Origin: F23-D06 sp963620035
Lineage (GTDB): Bacteria; Bacteroidota; Bacteroidia; Bacteroidales; WCHB1-69
Length of the DNA stretch: 30,137 bases
Assembly (NCBI GenBank): GCA_963620035.1
Contig: CAVEXN010000028.1
Location: 1 to 30,137 of the forward strand
Direction: 5' to 3'
In this document: piece after piece, positions 7,550 through 14,177 of the stretch
How positions within the stretch are numbered: the stretch's first letter is position 1
Layout: every line of letters starts with the position of its first letter
Made by a program: the position numbers and the translations under genes
The notes under the pieces: model-generated
Told to the model about the DNA's origin: nothing
Databases searched by the model: none
Seen by the model: only the letters and a program-made list of their open reading frames with translations

Positions 7550-8341
7550 CTATTTCAGGAACAGCACCGTAATGGAGGCGACGAGCGATGCCAGCGACAT
7601 CCAGAAAGAGACCGACCGGACGTTGTTGCCGTTGACCGTTGCCTGCCGTGCCTTCACCGCATTGGGTTCCACATATACGATATCGTTCTGCTGCAAATAA
7701 TAGACGGGGGATTGGTACAGGTCGTAGCCCGAGTTGAGGTCCACCTTGTAGAGTGTTTTAATCCCGTTGTCATCGCGCTGCACCAGCACATTGTCGCGTT
7801 TCCCATACACGGTAAGGTCGCCGGCCATGCTCAAGGCTTCCAGCAGCGTCAGTCTGTCCTTGTCGATGTTGAAGCGGCCGGGACGTGCCACCTCGCCCAG
7901 CACAGAGACGGTCAGGTTCATGAACTCCACTGTCACGACAGGGTCTTTGACCAGGTCCTTCGACATCAACTCGTTTTTGATGTAGGCTGAAATCTCTTGA
8001 CGGGTCATCCCATCCACATGGATGAGCCCCAATACGGGGAAATCGATGTCGCCGTCCTGGTTGATGGTATAGCCCGAAATGCCCTGGCTGGTGGCAATCG
8101 AGGCGGCGTTGCCCACTTGCCGGGAGACAATAGGGAGGTTGAAAAGGTCCATCAGCAAGGGATCCTTGCTGTTCACCATGATTGAAATCTTGTCTTCGGG
8201 GCGCACCCGTATCTCGAGCGGATAGAGGATCTTTTCCGCCGTGCCGGGGGCAACGTCTTTGAAATAAGCGACTTTAGGCGTAGCGCATGAGCCCATCACA
8301 AAAGCTATCGCCAATAAGCAAAAAAGTGGTCTGCCTTTCAT
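7550..8341 (-). CDS. Wza-type capsule export outer-membrane lipoprotein (poly_export/SLBB)
   Basis: 263 residues. A lipoprotein signal peptide ends in the lipobox MGSC with Cys19. A polysaccharide-export domain (about 42-130, including GYTINQDGDIDFPVLG) precedes one SLBB domain (about 140-190, VSVLGEVARPGRF). A hydrophobic segment near the C-terminus (about 245-262) probably makes the membrane-crossing helix. Wza-like proteins form the outer-membrane exit channel for capsule and dock on the Wzc partner encoded next. The start overlaps the stop of the preceding transferase gene by 4 bp (ATGA), which implies translational coupling. The protein is shorter than E. coli Wza, as is common in Bacteroidales. 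Confidence 0.94.
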   Translation of the reverse strand: MKGRPLFCLLAIAFVMGSCATPKVAYFKDVAPGTAEKILYPLEIRVRPEDKISIMVNSKDPLLMDLFNLPIVSRQVGNAASIATSQGISGYTINQDGDIDFPVLGLIHVDGMTRQEISAYIKNELMSKDLVKDPVVTVEFMNLTVSVLGEVARPGRFNIDKDRLTLLEALSMAGDLTVYGKRDNVLVQRDDNGIKTLYKVDLNSGYDLYQSPVYYLQQNDIVYVEPNAVKARQATVNGNNVRSVSFWMSLASLVASITVLFLK

Positions 8342-9477
8342 GTTTCGTCAGGGGTTTGCTGTTTCGTTGTATTTTTCGTTTGGATTTTCTGGATGCTTTT
8401 GGAGAGCCATACATTTGCCAAGGTCCATATCAGGACATCGCCCAGCACAATCAGGTTCACGTTTATGCAGCGTGATAGGAGGATATTGGATATGACAAAC
8501 AGGGTTGAGACGGAGAGGATAATGAGCAGTGCGCTTGACTGTTTGATTCCGATAGCCATCAGTTTATGGTGGATATGGTTCTTGTCGGGGAGAAAGGGGT
8601 TCTTGCCGTGCCGTATGCGGTGCAGATAGACACGTACCACATCGCAGCATGGGATCATCAGCGGCGTAAAGGCCAGCACCATCGGGTTGATGTTTCCGAT
8701 GACCTCTTCTGAAGCACACATCGTCAGTTTGATGCAGAAGACGCTGAGCAGCAGTCCGATTGTGAGGCTGCCCGTGTCGCCCATGAATATTTTCCTTCCA
8801 CGCTCTACCTTTCCGAAGACATTGTAATAGAGGAATGACGCCAGCACCCCCAATGTTGCCAATGCCACTATTGCATAGATATACTCGCGAAGCACAATGA
8901 AAGAGATCCCGTATAAGAGGCACGCCACGCAACTGACCCCCGAAGCCAGACCGTCGAGTCCGTCAATCAGGTTGATGGCATTGATGATGAACACCACAAG
9001 CAGGAGAGTCAGCGGATAGGCAAACCAGCAGGGAATTTCATAGAGGCCCAGAACGCCATGCAGCTCGCTGATAACAATGCCTCCCAGAATAAGCATTGCG
9101 CCGCTCAATATCTGGATGATGAACTTGGCGCGGTAGCGGATGCCGATCAGGTCATCGGCAAGCCCGGCCATATAGAGCACCATGCCGGAGCAGAAAGCGA
9201 ACGCCAAAGGTTTTGTATTGGCATCGACTACGGAACAGAACTCCTTGTGTCCTAACATGATGCTGACCCCGAGCTGCAGGGCGAATGAGAAACAGATGAC
9301 CGGCAGAAAGGCGAAGCCGCCCAGCCTGGGCACGGCGCAATGGTGAATCTTACGTTCGTCCGGAAGATCGAACAGACGCCTTCGGAAAGCCACCAGCAGG
9401 ATCTGCGGGATAATGACACCGGCACAGAAAGCGCTAAGAAAAAAAGACAGTACGCTGTTAACAATCCAGTAATACAT
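8338..9477 (-). CDS. WecA/TagO-type undecaprenyl-phosphate sugar-1-phosphate transferase
   Basis: 379 residues with about ten membrane helices. Family motifs are all present: LFDLPDERKIHHCAVPRLGG (35-54), ADDLIG (107-112, catalytic Asp pair), NAINLIDGLDGLASG (166-180), FMGDTGS (231-237) and DKNHIHHKL (298-306). The HIHH form is typical of WecA/TagO enzymes. These use UDP-GlcNAc (or a related UDP-sugar) to start lipid-linked glycan synthesis on undecaprenyl phosphate at the inner membrane. As the second gene after the antiterminator it likely starts the capsule repeat unit. An O-antigen or glycoprotein role cannot be excluded. It is coupled by a 4-bp overlap to the wza-like gene. Confidence 0.93.
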   Translation of the reverse strand: MYYWIVNSVLSFFLSAFCAGVIIPQILLVAFRRRLFDLPDERKIHHCAVPRLGGFAFLPVICFSFALQLGVSIMLGHKEFCSVVDANTKPLAFAFCSGMVLYMAGLADDLIGIRYRAKFIIQILSGAMLILGGIVISELHGVLGLYEIPCWFAYPLTLLLVVFIINAINLIDGLDGLASGVSCVACLLYGISFIVLREYIYAIVALATLGVLASFLYYNVFGKVERGRKIFMGDTGSLTIGLLLSVFCIKLTMCASEEVIGNINPMVLAFTPLMIPCCDVVRVYLHRIRHGKNPFLPDKNHIHHKLMAIGIKQSSALLIILSVSTLFVISNILLSRCINVNLIVLGDVLIWTLANVWLSKSIQKIQTKNTTKQQTPDET

Positions 9478-9538
9478 AAAATTAAGTTATTCACAGTTAT
9501 CAGGTAACGATTATTCTATTTTCGGTCAAATATTCTGA

Positions 9539-10087
9539 TTATAATATCTTTATGAATTCCGGGCTCACTTCAATCCCGGCAGAGAACAAACCGGGCATCT
9601 CGACAATCAGGATTCTCTTTTTCGAGCCACGCACTTTCAGCAGTTTTCCGGTAAAGCCGTCCATCGGACCGCCCTGGATACATATATCACGTCCGTACAT
9701 GTCGGGGGTCAATTCGCCGGGAAGGTAATATTTAGGGCGTTCCGTCTGTCTTACCGCATAGATGAAGCGTTCCATTTCGGCGGTTGGGACCACCATCGGG
9801 CTTCTGTAGGCTCCACCTTTCTGAAAACGGTACTGGATGGTAGGATACAACTCCAATACAGGGTCAAGGTTTTCGCGACTGTCATGTACAAAGAGCAAGT
9901 CGCGGATGAAGGGGACTTGCTCACGGACTTTTTTCCCTCGACGGATCTTCAACTCCTCCTTCATAGGCGTGAAAACCTCAAAGTGCAAGTCTTGTAGCTG
10001 TCGGTATGCCGGGCACATGGCATTGGCGCGCTTCAAGTCACGCAACACAAACCAGCAAGACTGTTTTTCGTTCTCAAAATCGGACAT
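9539..10087 (-). CDS. UpxY-family NusG-like transcription antiterminator of the capsule operon
   Basis: 182 residues. The N-terminal NGN-like domain begins with CWFVLRDLKRANAM (11-24). The C-terminal KOW-like region is around 130-172 (GRDICIQGGPMDGFTGKLLKV). In Bacteroides fragilis each capsule locus begins with such a upxY gene; the protein binds its own 5' leader and stops premature termination so the long operon is read through. Here it is likewise the first gene, with a leader of about 200 nt between the predicted start of transcription and its ATG. No upxZ-like partner gene follows, which differs from the B. fragilis loci. The next gene starts about 60 bp downstream on the same strand. 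Confidence 0.9.
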   Translation of the reverse strand: MSDFENEKQSCWFVLRDLKRANAMCPAYRQLQDLHFEVFTPMKEELKIRRGKKVREQVPFIRDLLFVHDSRENLDPVLELYPTIQYRFQKGGAYRSPMVVPTAEMERFIYAVRQTERPKYYLPGELTPDMYGRDICIQGGPMDGFTGKLLKVRGSKKRILIVEMPGLFSAGIEVSPEFIKIL

Positions 10088-10270
10088 GACTACACGACAA
10101 GCAAATTCCTCTATTCCCGCTTAACAACTTATTTTACTATATGCCAAGCAGTTACAATTAAAACCTTTAAAAGTTGGGATATTCACCCCCCCTTTTTATT
10201 ATTATCATGTTGGAGACGTTTTCAACAATGATTATTGTTTTCTCACATTTCGTTCTCAACAGTTCAAGAT
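10088..10270 (-). promoter_or_regulatory. Untranslated leader of the capsule operon (probable UpxY target)
   Basis: About 180 bp of AT-rich DNA between the left inverted repeat and the upxY start. It holds no credible gene. Read on the minus strand it contains a small hairpin (AACAAT, 4-nt loop, ATTGTT, around 10224-10239) and a run of five A followed by seven G (7 C on the plus strand at 10186-10192). In B. fragilis the upx leader is where UpxY acts. I infer the same here from position only. Confidence 0.5.
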
Positions 10271-10290
10271 TTCTCTTTACAGGAGAAATA
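10271..10290 (+). repeat. Left inverted repeat / recombinase core site of the capsule switch
   Basis: The 20-mer TTCTCTTTACAGGAGAAATA is repeated perfectly in reverse complement at 10419-10438. With the two preceding bases it forms a symmetrical core site: arm ATTTCTC (10269-10275), spacer TTTACAG (10276-10282), arm GAGAAAT (10283-10289). Seven-base spacers between inverted arms are normal for tyrosine recombinase crossover sites. Confidence 0.85.
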
Positions 10291-10418
10291 TAAACGGCTG
10301 CAAAAATAACAAAAATTACAAAATAACGGATGAAACTTTTAGAATAAATGATAATGTCGTGCAAATGAAAAGGCTTTATAAAAATAATAATTTGATTATC
10401 AAGTCTTTTTAATCGGTC
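10291..10418. other. Predicted invertible promoter segment (ON orientation)
   Basis: A 128-bp very AT-rich segment lies between the two perfect inverted repeats, upstream of the capsule antiterminator and next to a tyrosine recombinase gene. On the minus strand it carries an exact TAnnTTTG box at 10301-10308, aimed at upxY. On the plus strand I see no exact box, only the off-length TAATTTG near 10388-10394. Inversion would turn the promoter away from the capsule genes and towards the 3' end of the recombinase gene, antisense to it. The arrangement matches the known invertible capsule promoters of B. fragilis; that this locus inverts is an inference. Confidence 0.8.
10301..10308 (-). promoter_or_regulatory. 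-7 box TATTTTTG of the capsule operon, inside the invertible segment
   Basis: Minus-strand TATTTTTG followed by GCAG is an exact match to TAnnTTTG. Transcription would begin near 10294 and cross the left repeat into the upxY leader. A matching -33 TTTG at the usual 19-21 nt spacing is not clear; TTTC lies at about 23 nt. The box is therefore supported by its sequence and its position inside the switch. Confidence 0.65.
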
Positions 10419-10438
10419 TATTTCTCCTGTAAAGAGAA
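10419..10438 (-). repeat. Right inverted repeat / recombinase core site of the capsule switch
   Basis: The reverse complement of the 20-mer at 10271-10290, without a mismatch. The flanking arm is ATTTCTC (10420-10426), the spacer CTGTAAA (10427-10433, the inverted TTTACAG) and the far arm GAGAATG, which keeps 5 of 7 positions of symmetry. Opposite orientation of the two spacers predicts inversion, not deletion, of the DNA between them. Confidence 0.85.
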
Positions 10439-10469
10439 TGTTTTCCTATGCTTTCAAGGATTTTTCTTG

Positions 10470-10488
10470 ATTTCTTTTAAAAAGAAAT
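10470..10488. repeat. A/T-only palindrome downstream of the recombinase gene
   Basis: ATTTCTTTT and AAAAGAAAT form 9-bp arms around a single A, about 30 bp past the recombinase stop. It could weakly end recombinase transcription before it enters the switch. No GC-rich stem or clean T-run supports a strong terminator. Confidence 0.4.
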
Positions 10489-10519
10489 TGTTCAAGCAAA
10501 TGTTCCGCCTCAAATTATC

Positions 10520-11728
10520 TTATTGTAATGCTTTGAGAATCTGACTATTTGCGTTATCAACGGCGCAAGTGTCCAACGAAGCGAGATAAATGCGCGTGGT
10601 TTTCTCCGAATCGTGTCCCAGTGCCTCGCCGATGACAGGAACGGGCACATTTCTGTTCTTTGCGATAGAAGCCCAACTGTGCCGGGCCACGTATGTGGTC
10701 AATGGGACATGGAGGTTTAGCCTTTCCCCAATAATTTTCAATTTTTCATTTACAAAGTGCGCCGCACTCTTGTATTGCTGTCGCATGTCGGCAGTCCGAT
10801 CCTTTACAATCGGGAGCAAAAACGGCGAGTTGCCGGTGTCGTACTTCTCTACGATTTCGCGCATTTGCTTCTCCCATTTAACGAACATCTGTTTCCCCGT
10901 CTTCTGCCGTCGGTACGAGAGGATGCCGTTTTTCAAGTCTTTTTTCTTGAGGAATGCCATGTCCACGAACGACATACCCCGCGTATAGAACGAAAACATA
11001 AAGATGTCGCGGGCAAAATCCTCCGTAGGGCGCGAAGCCAGGTCAAGGTTCCGGATCCGACGGATCGTATTGAGCGGCAATGCACGTTTTACGGTTTCGT
11101 CGATGCCCGTATATACATGTCTGAACGGGGTGCGCTGAAGTGTCCGTTTCTCTTCGACGGCCCGGTTATAGACGGCACGCAGTCCCCGCATATAATAAGA
11201 TATTGTATTAGGACACAGTCCACGGGCTTTAAGGAAGCTCTCGTATCTGACCAACAAGTCGGAGTCGATGTCCCGGACTGGCACGTCCGCTGTGCTGAGG
11301 AAGCGCACGAAGCTGTTCAGCACCGTGGTGTAACGCTCGGCGGTACGGCATTTCCCCATCCCTTTCAGCCTTGCCGCAAGTTTGCGAGCAAAGGAGACAA
11401 AACCGTCCTCCGGATGCGAAAGACAGTGTTCCACCACATCATCGACGGAATAGTCCATGGCTTTTTGTGCTAAATGCAAAGCGACCGCCTTGAACTGTTG
11501 GACATTCCCATGCAGCGTCTCTTTCAAAGACGTCAGATATAGCAGTCGTTCTTCGTCTGCATCTTCGGGAAAGACAACTTGTGCGGTGGCGACATTCCAT
11601 TCATGCGGATACAATTTGTATCCGGTTTTGAGTTGCCACACCGTGTGGCCATAAGTCAACTGAAAGTACAGCGTCCCCTCTTTTGAGGGAACTGAAGAGG
11701 CTCTGAATCTAATCTTCACTTTTTCCAT
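10520..11728 (-). CDS. Tyrosine recombinase, probable invertase of the capsule promoter switch
   Basis: 402 residues, the usual size for Bacteroidales tyrosine site-specific recombinases. An N-terminal arm-binding region (about 1-95, RFRASSVPSKEGTLYFQLTY) and a SAM-like core-binding domain (about 105-215) precede the catalytic domain. Catalytic signatures are YTRGMSF (Arg about 251), RRQKTGK (Lys about 273), TYVARHSWAS (Arg about 347), LGHDS (His about 370) and TTRIYL (Tyr about 381). The first His of the classical HxxR box is replaced by Tyr. The gene ends about 80 bp from the right inverted repeat, which makes it the obvious candidate to invert the promoter. B. fragilis invertases of this type act on capsule promoters. 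An unrelated integrative-element origin is possible, because tRNA-fMet lies just upstream. Confidence 0.9.
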   Translation of the reverse strand: MEKVKIRFRASSVPSKEGTLYFQLTYGHTVWQLKTGYKLYPHEWNVATAQVVFPEDADEERLLYLTSLKETLHGNVQQFKAVALHLAQKAMDYSVDDVVEHCLSHPEDGFVSFARKLAARLKGMGKCRTAERYTTVLNSFVRFLSTADVPVRDIDSDLLVRYESFLKARGLCPNTISYYMRGLRAVYNRAVEEKRTLQRTPFRHVYTGIDETVKRALPLNTIRRIRNLDLASRPTEDFARDIFMFSFYTRGMSFVDMAFLKKKDLKNGILSYRRQKTGKQMFVKWEKQMREIVEKYDTGNSPFLLPIVKDRTADMRQQYKSAAHFVNEKLKIIGERLNLHVPLTTYVARHSWASIAKNRNVPVPVIGEALGHDSEKTTRIYLASLDTCAVDNANSQILKALQ

Positions 11729-11871
11729 TTCTTCTTTTTAAAATCGAGTAGTAAAAAACATTAGACATTACATGATGAGTTAGGATGTAAGACTTGAGGG
11801 GCGCTGCGCTCATTGTTCCACCCTCTTTCTGAATTCTATAAACTACGCAATAAGTTCTGAAATGGCCGGGC
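11729..11871. other. Intergenic region upstream of the recombinase; carries one copy of a dispersed motif
   Basis: No gene is seen in these 143 bp. At 11789-11820 lies one copy of a short motif centred on GCGCTGCGC, flanked by GACTTGAG and TTGTTCC. Similar copies lie at 23724-23755, 29990-30020 and 30087-30120. No exact TAnnTTTG box for the recombinase gene was found. Confidence 0.45.
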
Positions 11872-11905
11872 AAAAAAAAGAGAGTCGGCGAGATGCCGAC
11901 TCTCT
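11872..11905 (-). terminator. Intrinsic terminator after tRNA-fMet
   Basis: An 11-bp perfect stem (11879-11889 with 11895-11905, AGAGAGTCGGC and its complement) encloses a 5-nt loop. On the minus strand eight T follow. On the plus strand the stem is also followed by T residues (11905-11910), so it could work both ways. It lies directly downstream of the tRNA and insulates the recombinase gene from tRNA transcription. Confidence 0.9.
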
Positions 11906-11913
11906 TTTTTCAG

Positions 11914-11985
<72 letters not shown>

Positions 11986-11999
11986 ATGTTTAACGGCTG

Positions 12000-12007
12000 C
12001 AAAGATA
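12000..12007 (-). promoter_or_regulatory. -7 box TATCTTTG for tRNA-fMet
   Basis: Minus-strand TATCTTTG lies 14 bp before the tRNA 5' end. It is divergent from the rpsA promoter about 60 bp away, with an A/T-only stretch in between. Confidence 0.65.
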
Positions 12008-12042
12008 CACTTTTTTTCAATATTGAAAACATTTTTTTTGAT

Positions 12043-12072
12043 TTTGAAAATCTTATTTTTTTTGTATTTTTG
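12043..12072 (+). promoter_or_regulatory. rpsA promoter (TTTG ... TATTTTTG)
   Basis: A -33 element TTTG (12043-12046) and an exact -7 box TATTTTTG (12065-12072) are separated by 18 nt, close to the 19-21 nt of the Bacteroidetes consensus. The run GCAC follows the -7 box. Transcription would begin near 12078, leaving a leader of about 100 nt before rpsA. Confidence 0.75.
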
Positions 12073-12140
12073 CACATTCAATCAGGAAGAGGCTCTCCGG
12101 ATTGATTTGTAGAAAGTTAACCTCATTTATTAATTAAAAA

Positions 12141-12158
12141 AGGCTCTGGTCCGAGCCT
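12141..12158 (+). promoter_or_regulatory. Hairpin in the rpsA leader
   Basis: AGGCTC and GAGCCT (12141-12146 with 12153-12158) form a 6-bp perfect stem with a 6-nt loop, 21 nt before the rpsA start. Another AGGCTCT occurs at about 12090, which could pair with the same GAGCCT. A role in S1 autoregulation is a guess. Confidence 0.4.
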
Positions 12159-12179
12159 GAAGTATAGGACAATAGAATA

Positions 12180-14096
12180 ATGTCAGAAGAATTACAGAAC
12201 GCTCCCGAACAAGTTGCCACACTGGCTGAAAACGCAGTTCCCGTCGAGAACACGGAAATGGACGCACCTCGGGCAGAAACCACGGAAGCCCCGAAACCCA
12301 GGAGAATGAGAGAGTTTGAGAACGCTTACGGTTCTCTTGAAAGTTTCGATTGGGACAAGATTGACGAGGACGGCAGCAAATATTCTTCCGAAGAGCAATC
12401 CAGACTTGAAGACCTTTACACCAAATCGTTCAAGTCTGTGGATGAGAATGCCGTCATTATGGGAAAAGTCGTATCCATCAACAGCCGCGAGGTTGTCGTG
12501 AACATCGGCTTCAAGTCAGACGGTGTCATCAACGCTTCGGAACTCCGCTATAACCCGGACCTCAAGATCGGCGACGAAATCGAGGTTTATGTGGAAAGCC
12601 AAGAGGACGCCAACGGTCAGCTTCAGTTGTCACACAAGCGCGCCCTCATCCTGAAGTCGTGGAAACGCGTCAACGAAGCTTACGACAATCAGGAAATCAT
12701 CAAAGGATACGTCAAAGGCAAGACCAAAGGCGGTCTTATCGTAGATGTGTTCGGCATTGAGGCCTTCTTGCCCGGCTCACAGATCGAGGTCAAGCCCATC
12801 CGCGACTATGACGTCTATGTGGACAAGACTATGGAGTTCAAGGTTGTGAAGATCAACCACGACTACAAGAACGTGGTTGTATCACACAAGGCTCTGATTG
12901 AAGCAGAGATCGAGGCGCAGAAAGCCGAGATTATCAGCAAACTCGAGAAGGGACAAATCCTGGAAGGCACCGTCAAGAACATAGCTTCCTACGGCGCGTT
13001 CATCGACCTCGGCGGCGTAGATGGCATGATCCACATCACCGACCTTTCCTGGGGGCGCATCAACTCCCCTGAAGAGGTGGTGCATCTCGACCAGAAACTC
13101 AACGTTGTCATACTCGACTTCGACGAAGAGAAACAACGCATCGCACTGGGTCTCAAGCAACTCACCCCACATCCGTGGGACAACCTCGACCCCGACCTCA
13201 AAGTCGGCGACAAGGTCAAGGGTAAAGTTGTCGTCATTGCCGACTACGGCGCATTTGTGGAGGTCATCCCCGGCGTGGAAGGTCTGATCCATGTTTCAGA
13301 AATGTCCTGGTCACAGCACCTCCGCACCGCTCACGACTTCCTGAAAGTCGGCGACGAAGTGGAGGCTGTCATCCTCACCCTCGACCGCGAAGAGCGCAAG
13401 ATGTCACTCGGCATCAAACAGCTCATCCCGGATCCTTGGGCAGACATCCTCACCAAATACCCTGTCGGCTCCAAACACACGGCAACGGTACGCAACTTCA
13501 CCAACTTCGGAATCTTTGTCGAGCTTGAAGAAGGCGTGGACGGACTGATCCACATCTCCGACCTCTCCTGGTCCAAGAAAATCAAACATCCCGCAGAGTT
13601 CACAAAGATCGGCGAACCTATCGATGTTGTGGTGCTGGAAGTCGATACCGACAACCGCCGCCTCAGCCTCGGCCACAAACAACTGGAAGAGAATCCTTGG
13701 GACGTATTCGAGACTGTTTTCACTATCGGCTCCGTCCATCAAGGCACCATCACGTCTATGAACGACAAAGGTGCCGTAGTTGCACTTCCTTACGGCATCG
13801 AGGGCTTCGCTTTCAACCGCAATCTGACCAAAGAGGACAAGTCTATGGCAAAAGTTGACGATGTGCTCGACTTCATGGTCGTCGATTTCTCCAAAGAGTC
13901 CAAGAAAATCCACCTGTCCCACACCAAGACGTGGCAGGCATCGAGAGACGAAGAAGACAGACAGAGGGATGACGAGGCCAGAAGACAAGCCAAGGAAATC
14001 GCCAAGATCAACGAAAACAATGTCGAGAAGCCGAAACTCGGCGACCTCAACATCCTCCAGTCTCTGAAAGAAGATCTAGAAAAAGAAGGAAAATAG
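12180..14096 (+). CDS. rpsA: 30S ribosomal protein S1
   Basis: 638 residues with an acidic N-terminal extension of about 80 residues, then six S1 (OB-fold) repeats. Approximate positions are 90-155, 172-238, 258-327, 343-414, 430-501 and 515-582. Repeats 3-5 show the classical pattern (GTVKNIASYGAFIDLGG at 263-279; VIADYGAFVEV; VRNFTNFGIFVEL) with GLIH.S..SW blocks. A charged tail (588-638) ends the protein. S1 recruits mRNA to the small ribosomal subunit. This matters in Bacteroidetes, where Shine-Dalgarno sequences are weak. The protein is longer than the 557-residue E. coli S1, as usual for the phylum. It is monocistronic, with its own promoter and an intrinsic terminator. Confidence 0.97.
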   Translation: MSEELQNAPEQVATLAENAVPVENTEMDAPRAETTEAPKPRRMREFENAYGSLESFDWDKIDEDGSKYSSEEQSRLEDLYTKSFKSVDENAVIMGKVVSINSREVVVNIGFKSDGVINASELRYNPDLKIGDEIEVYVESQEDANGQLQLSHKRALILKSWKRVNEAYDNQEIIKGYVKGKTKGGLIVDVFGIEAFLPGSQIEVKPIRDYDVYVDKTMEFKVVKINHDYKNVVVSHKALIEAEIEAQKAEIISKLEKGQILEGTVKNIASYGAFIDLGGVDGMIHITDLSWGRINSPEEVVHLDQKLNVVILDFDEEKQRIALGLKQLTPHPWDNLDPDLKVGDKVKGKVVVIADYGAFVEVIPGVEGLIHVSEMSWSQHLRTAHDFLKVGDEVEAVILTLDREERKMSLGIKQLIPDPWADILTKYPVGSKHTATVRNFTNFGIFVELEEGVDGLIHISDLSWSKKIKHPAEFTKIGEPIDVVVLEVDTDNRRLSLGHKQLEENPWDVFETVFTIGSVHQGTITSMNDKGAVVALPYGIEGFAFNRNLTKEDKSMAKVDDVLDFMVVDFSKESKKIHLSHTKTWQASRDEEDRQRDDEARRQAKEIAKINENNVEKPKLGDLNILQSLKEDLEKEGK

Positions 14097-14121
14097 ATTT
14101 TTCTCATAGTATTTTTATCAG

Positions 14122-14150
14122 AAAGGCACTCTTCGCGAGTGCCTTTTTTT
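14122..14150 (+). terminator. Intrinsic terminator after rpsA
   Basis: A 10-bp perfect stem (AAAGGCACTC at 14122-14131 with GAGTGCCTTT at 14137-14146) with a 5-nt loop runs into seven T in all. It begins 26 bp after the rpsA stop. Confidence 0.92.
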
Positions 14151-14151
14151 G

Positions 14152-14159
14152 TATTTTCG
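14152..14159 (+). promoter_or_regulatory. -7-like box TATTTTCG for the PorT-like gene
   Basis: TATTTTCG differs from TAnnTTTG by one base. It begins one base after the terminator T-run and 26 bp before the start codon, so the terminator and the next promoter abut. Confidence 0.5.
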
Positions 14160-14177
14160 CCGCTCAAAAAACAATAC

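Noticed and set aside
10167..10364. A 65-codon frame on the minus strand spanning the left inverted repeat, starting inside the invertible segment
   Set aside because: Its ATG lies upstream of the predicted start of transcription, the composition is plain AT-rich leader, and inversion would destroy it. I treat it as chance.
10757..11473. A plus-strand 238-codon frame opposite the recombinase gene
   Set aside because: Antisense shadow of a well-supported recombinase.
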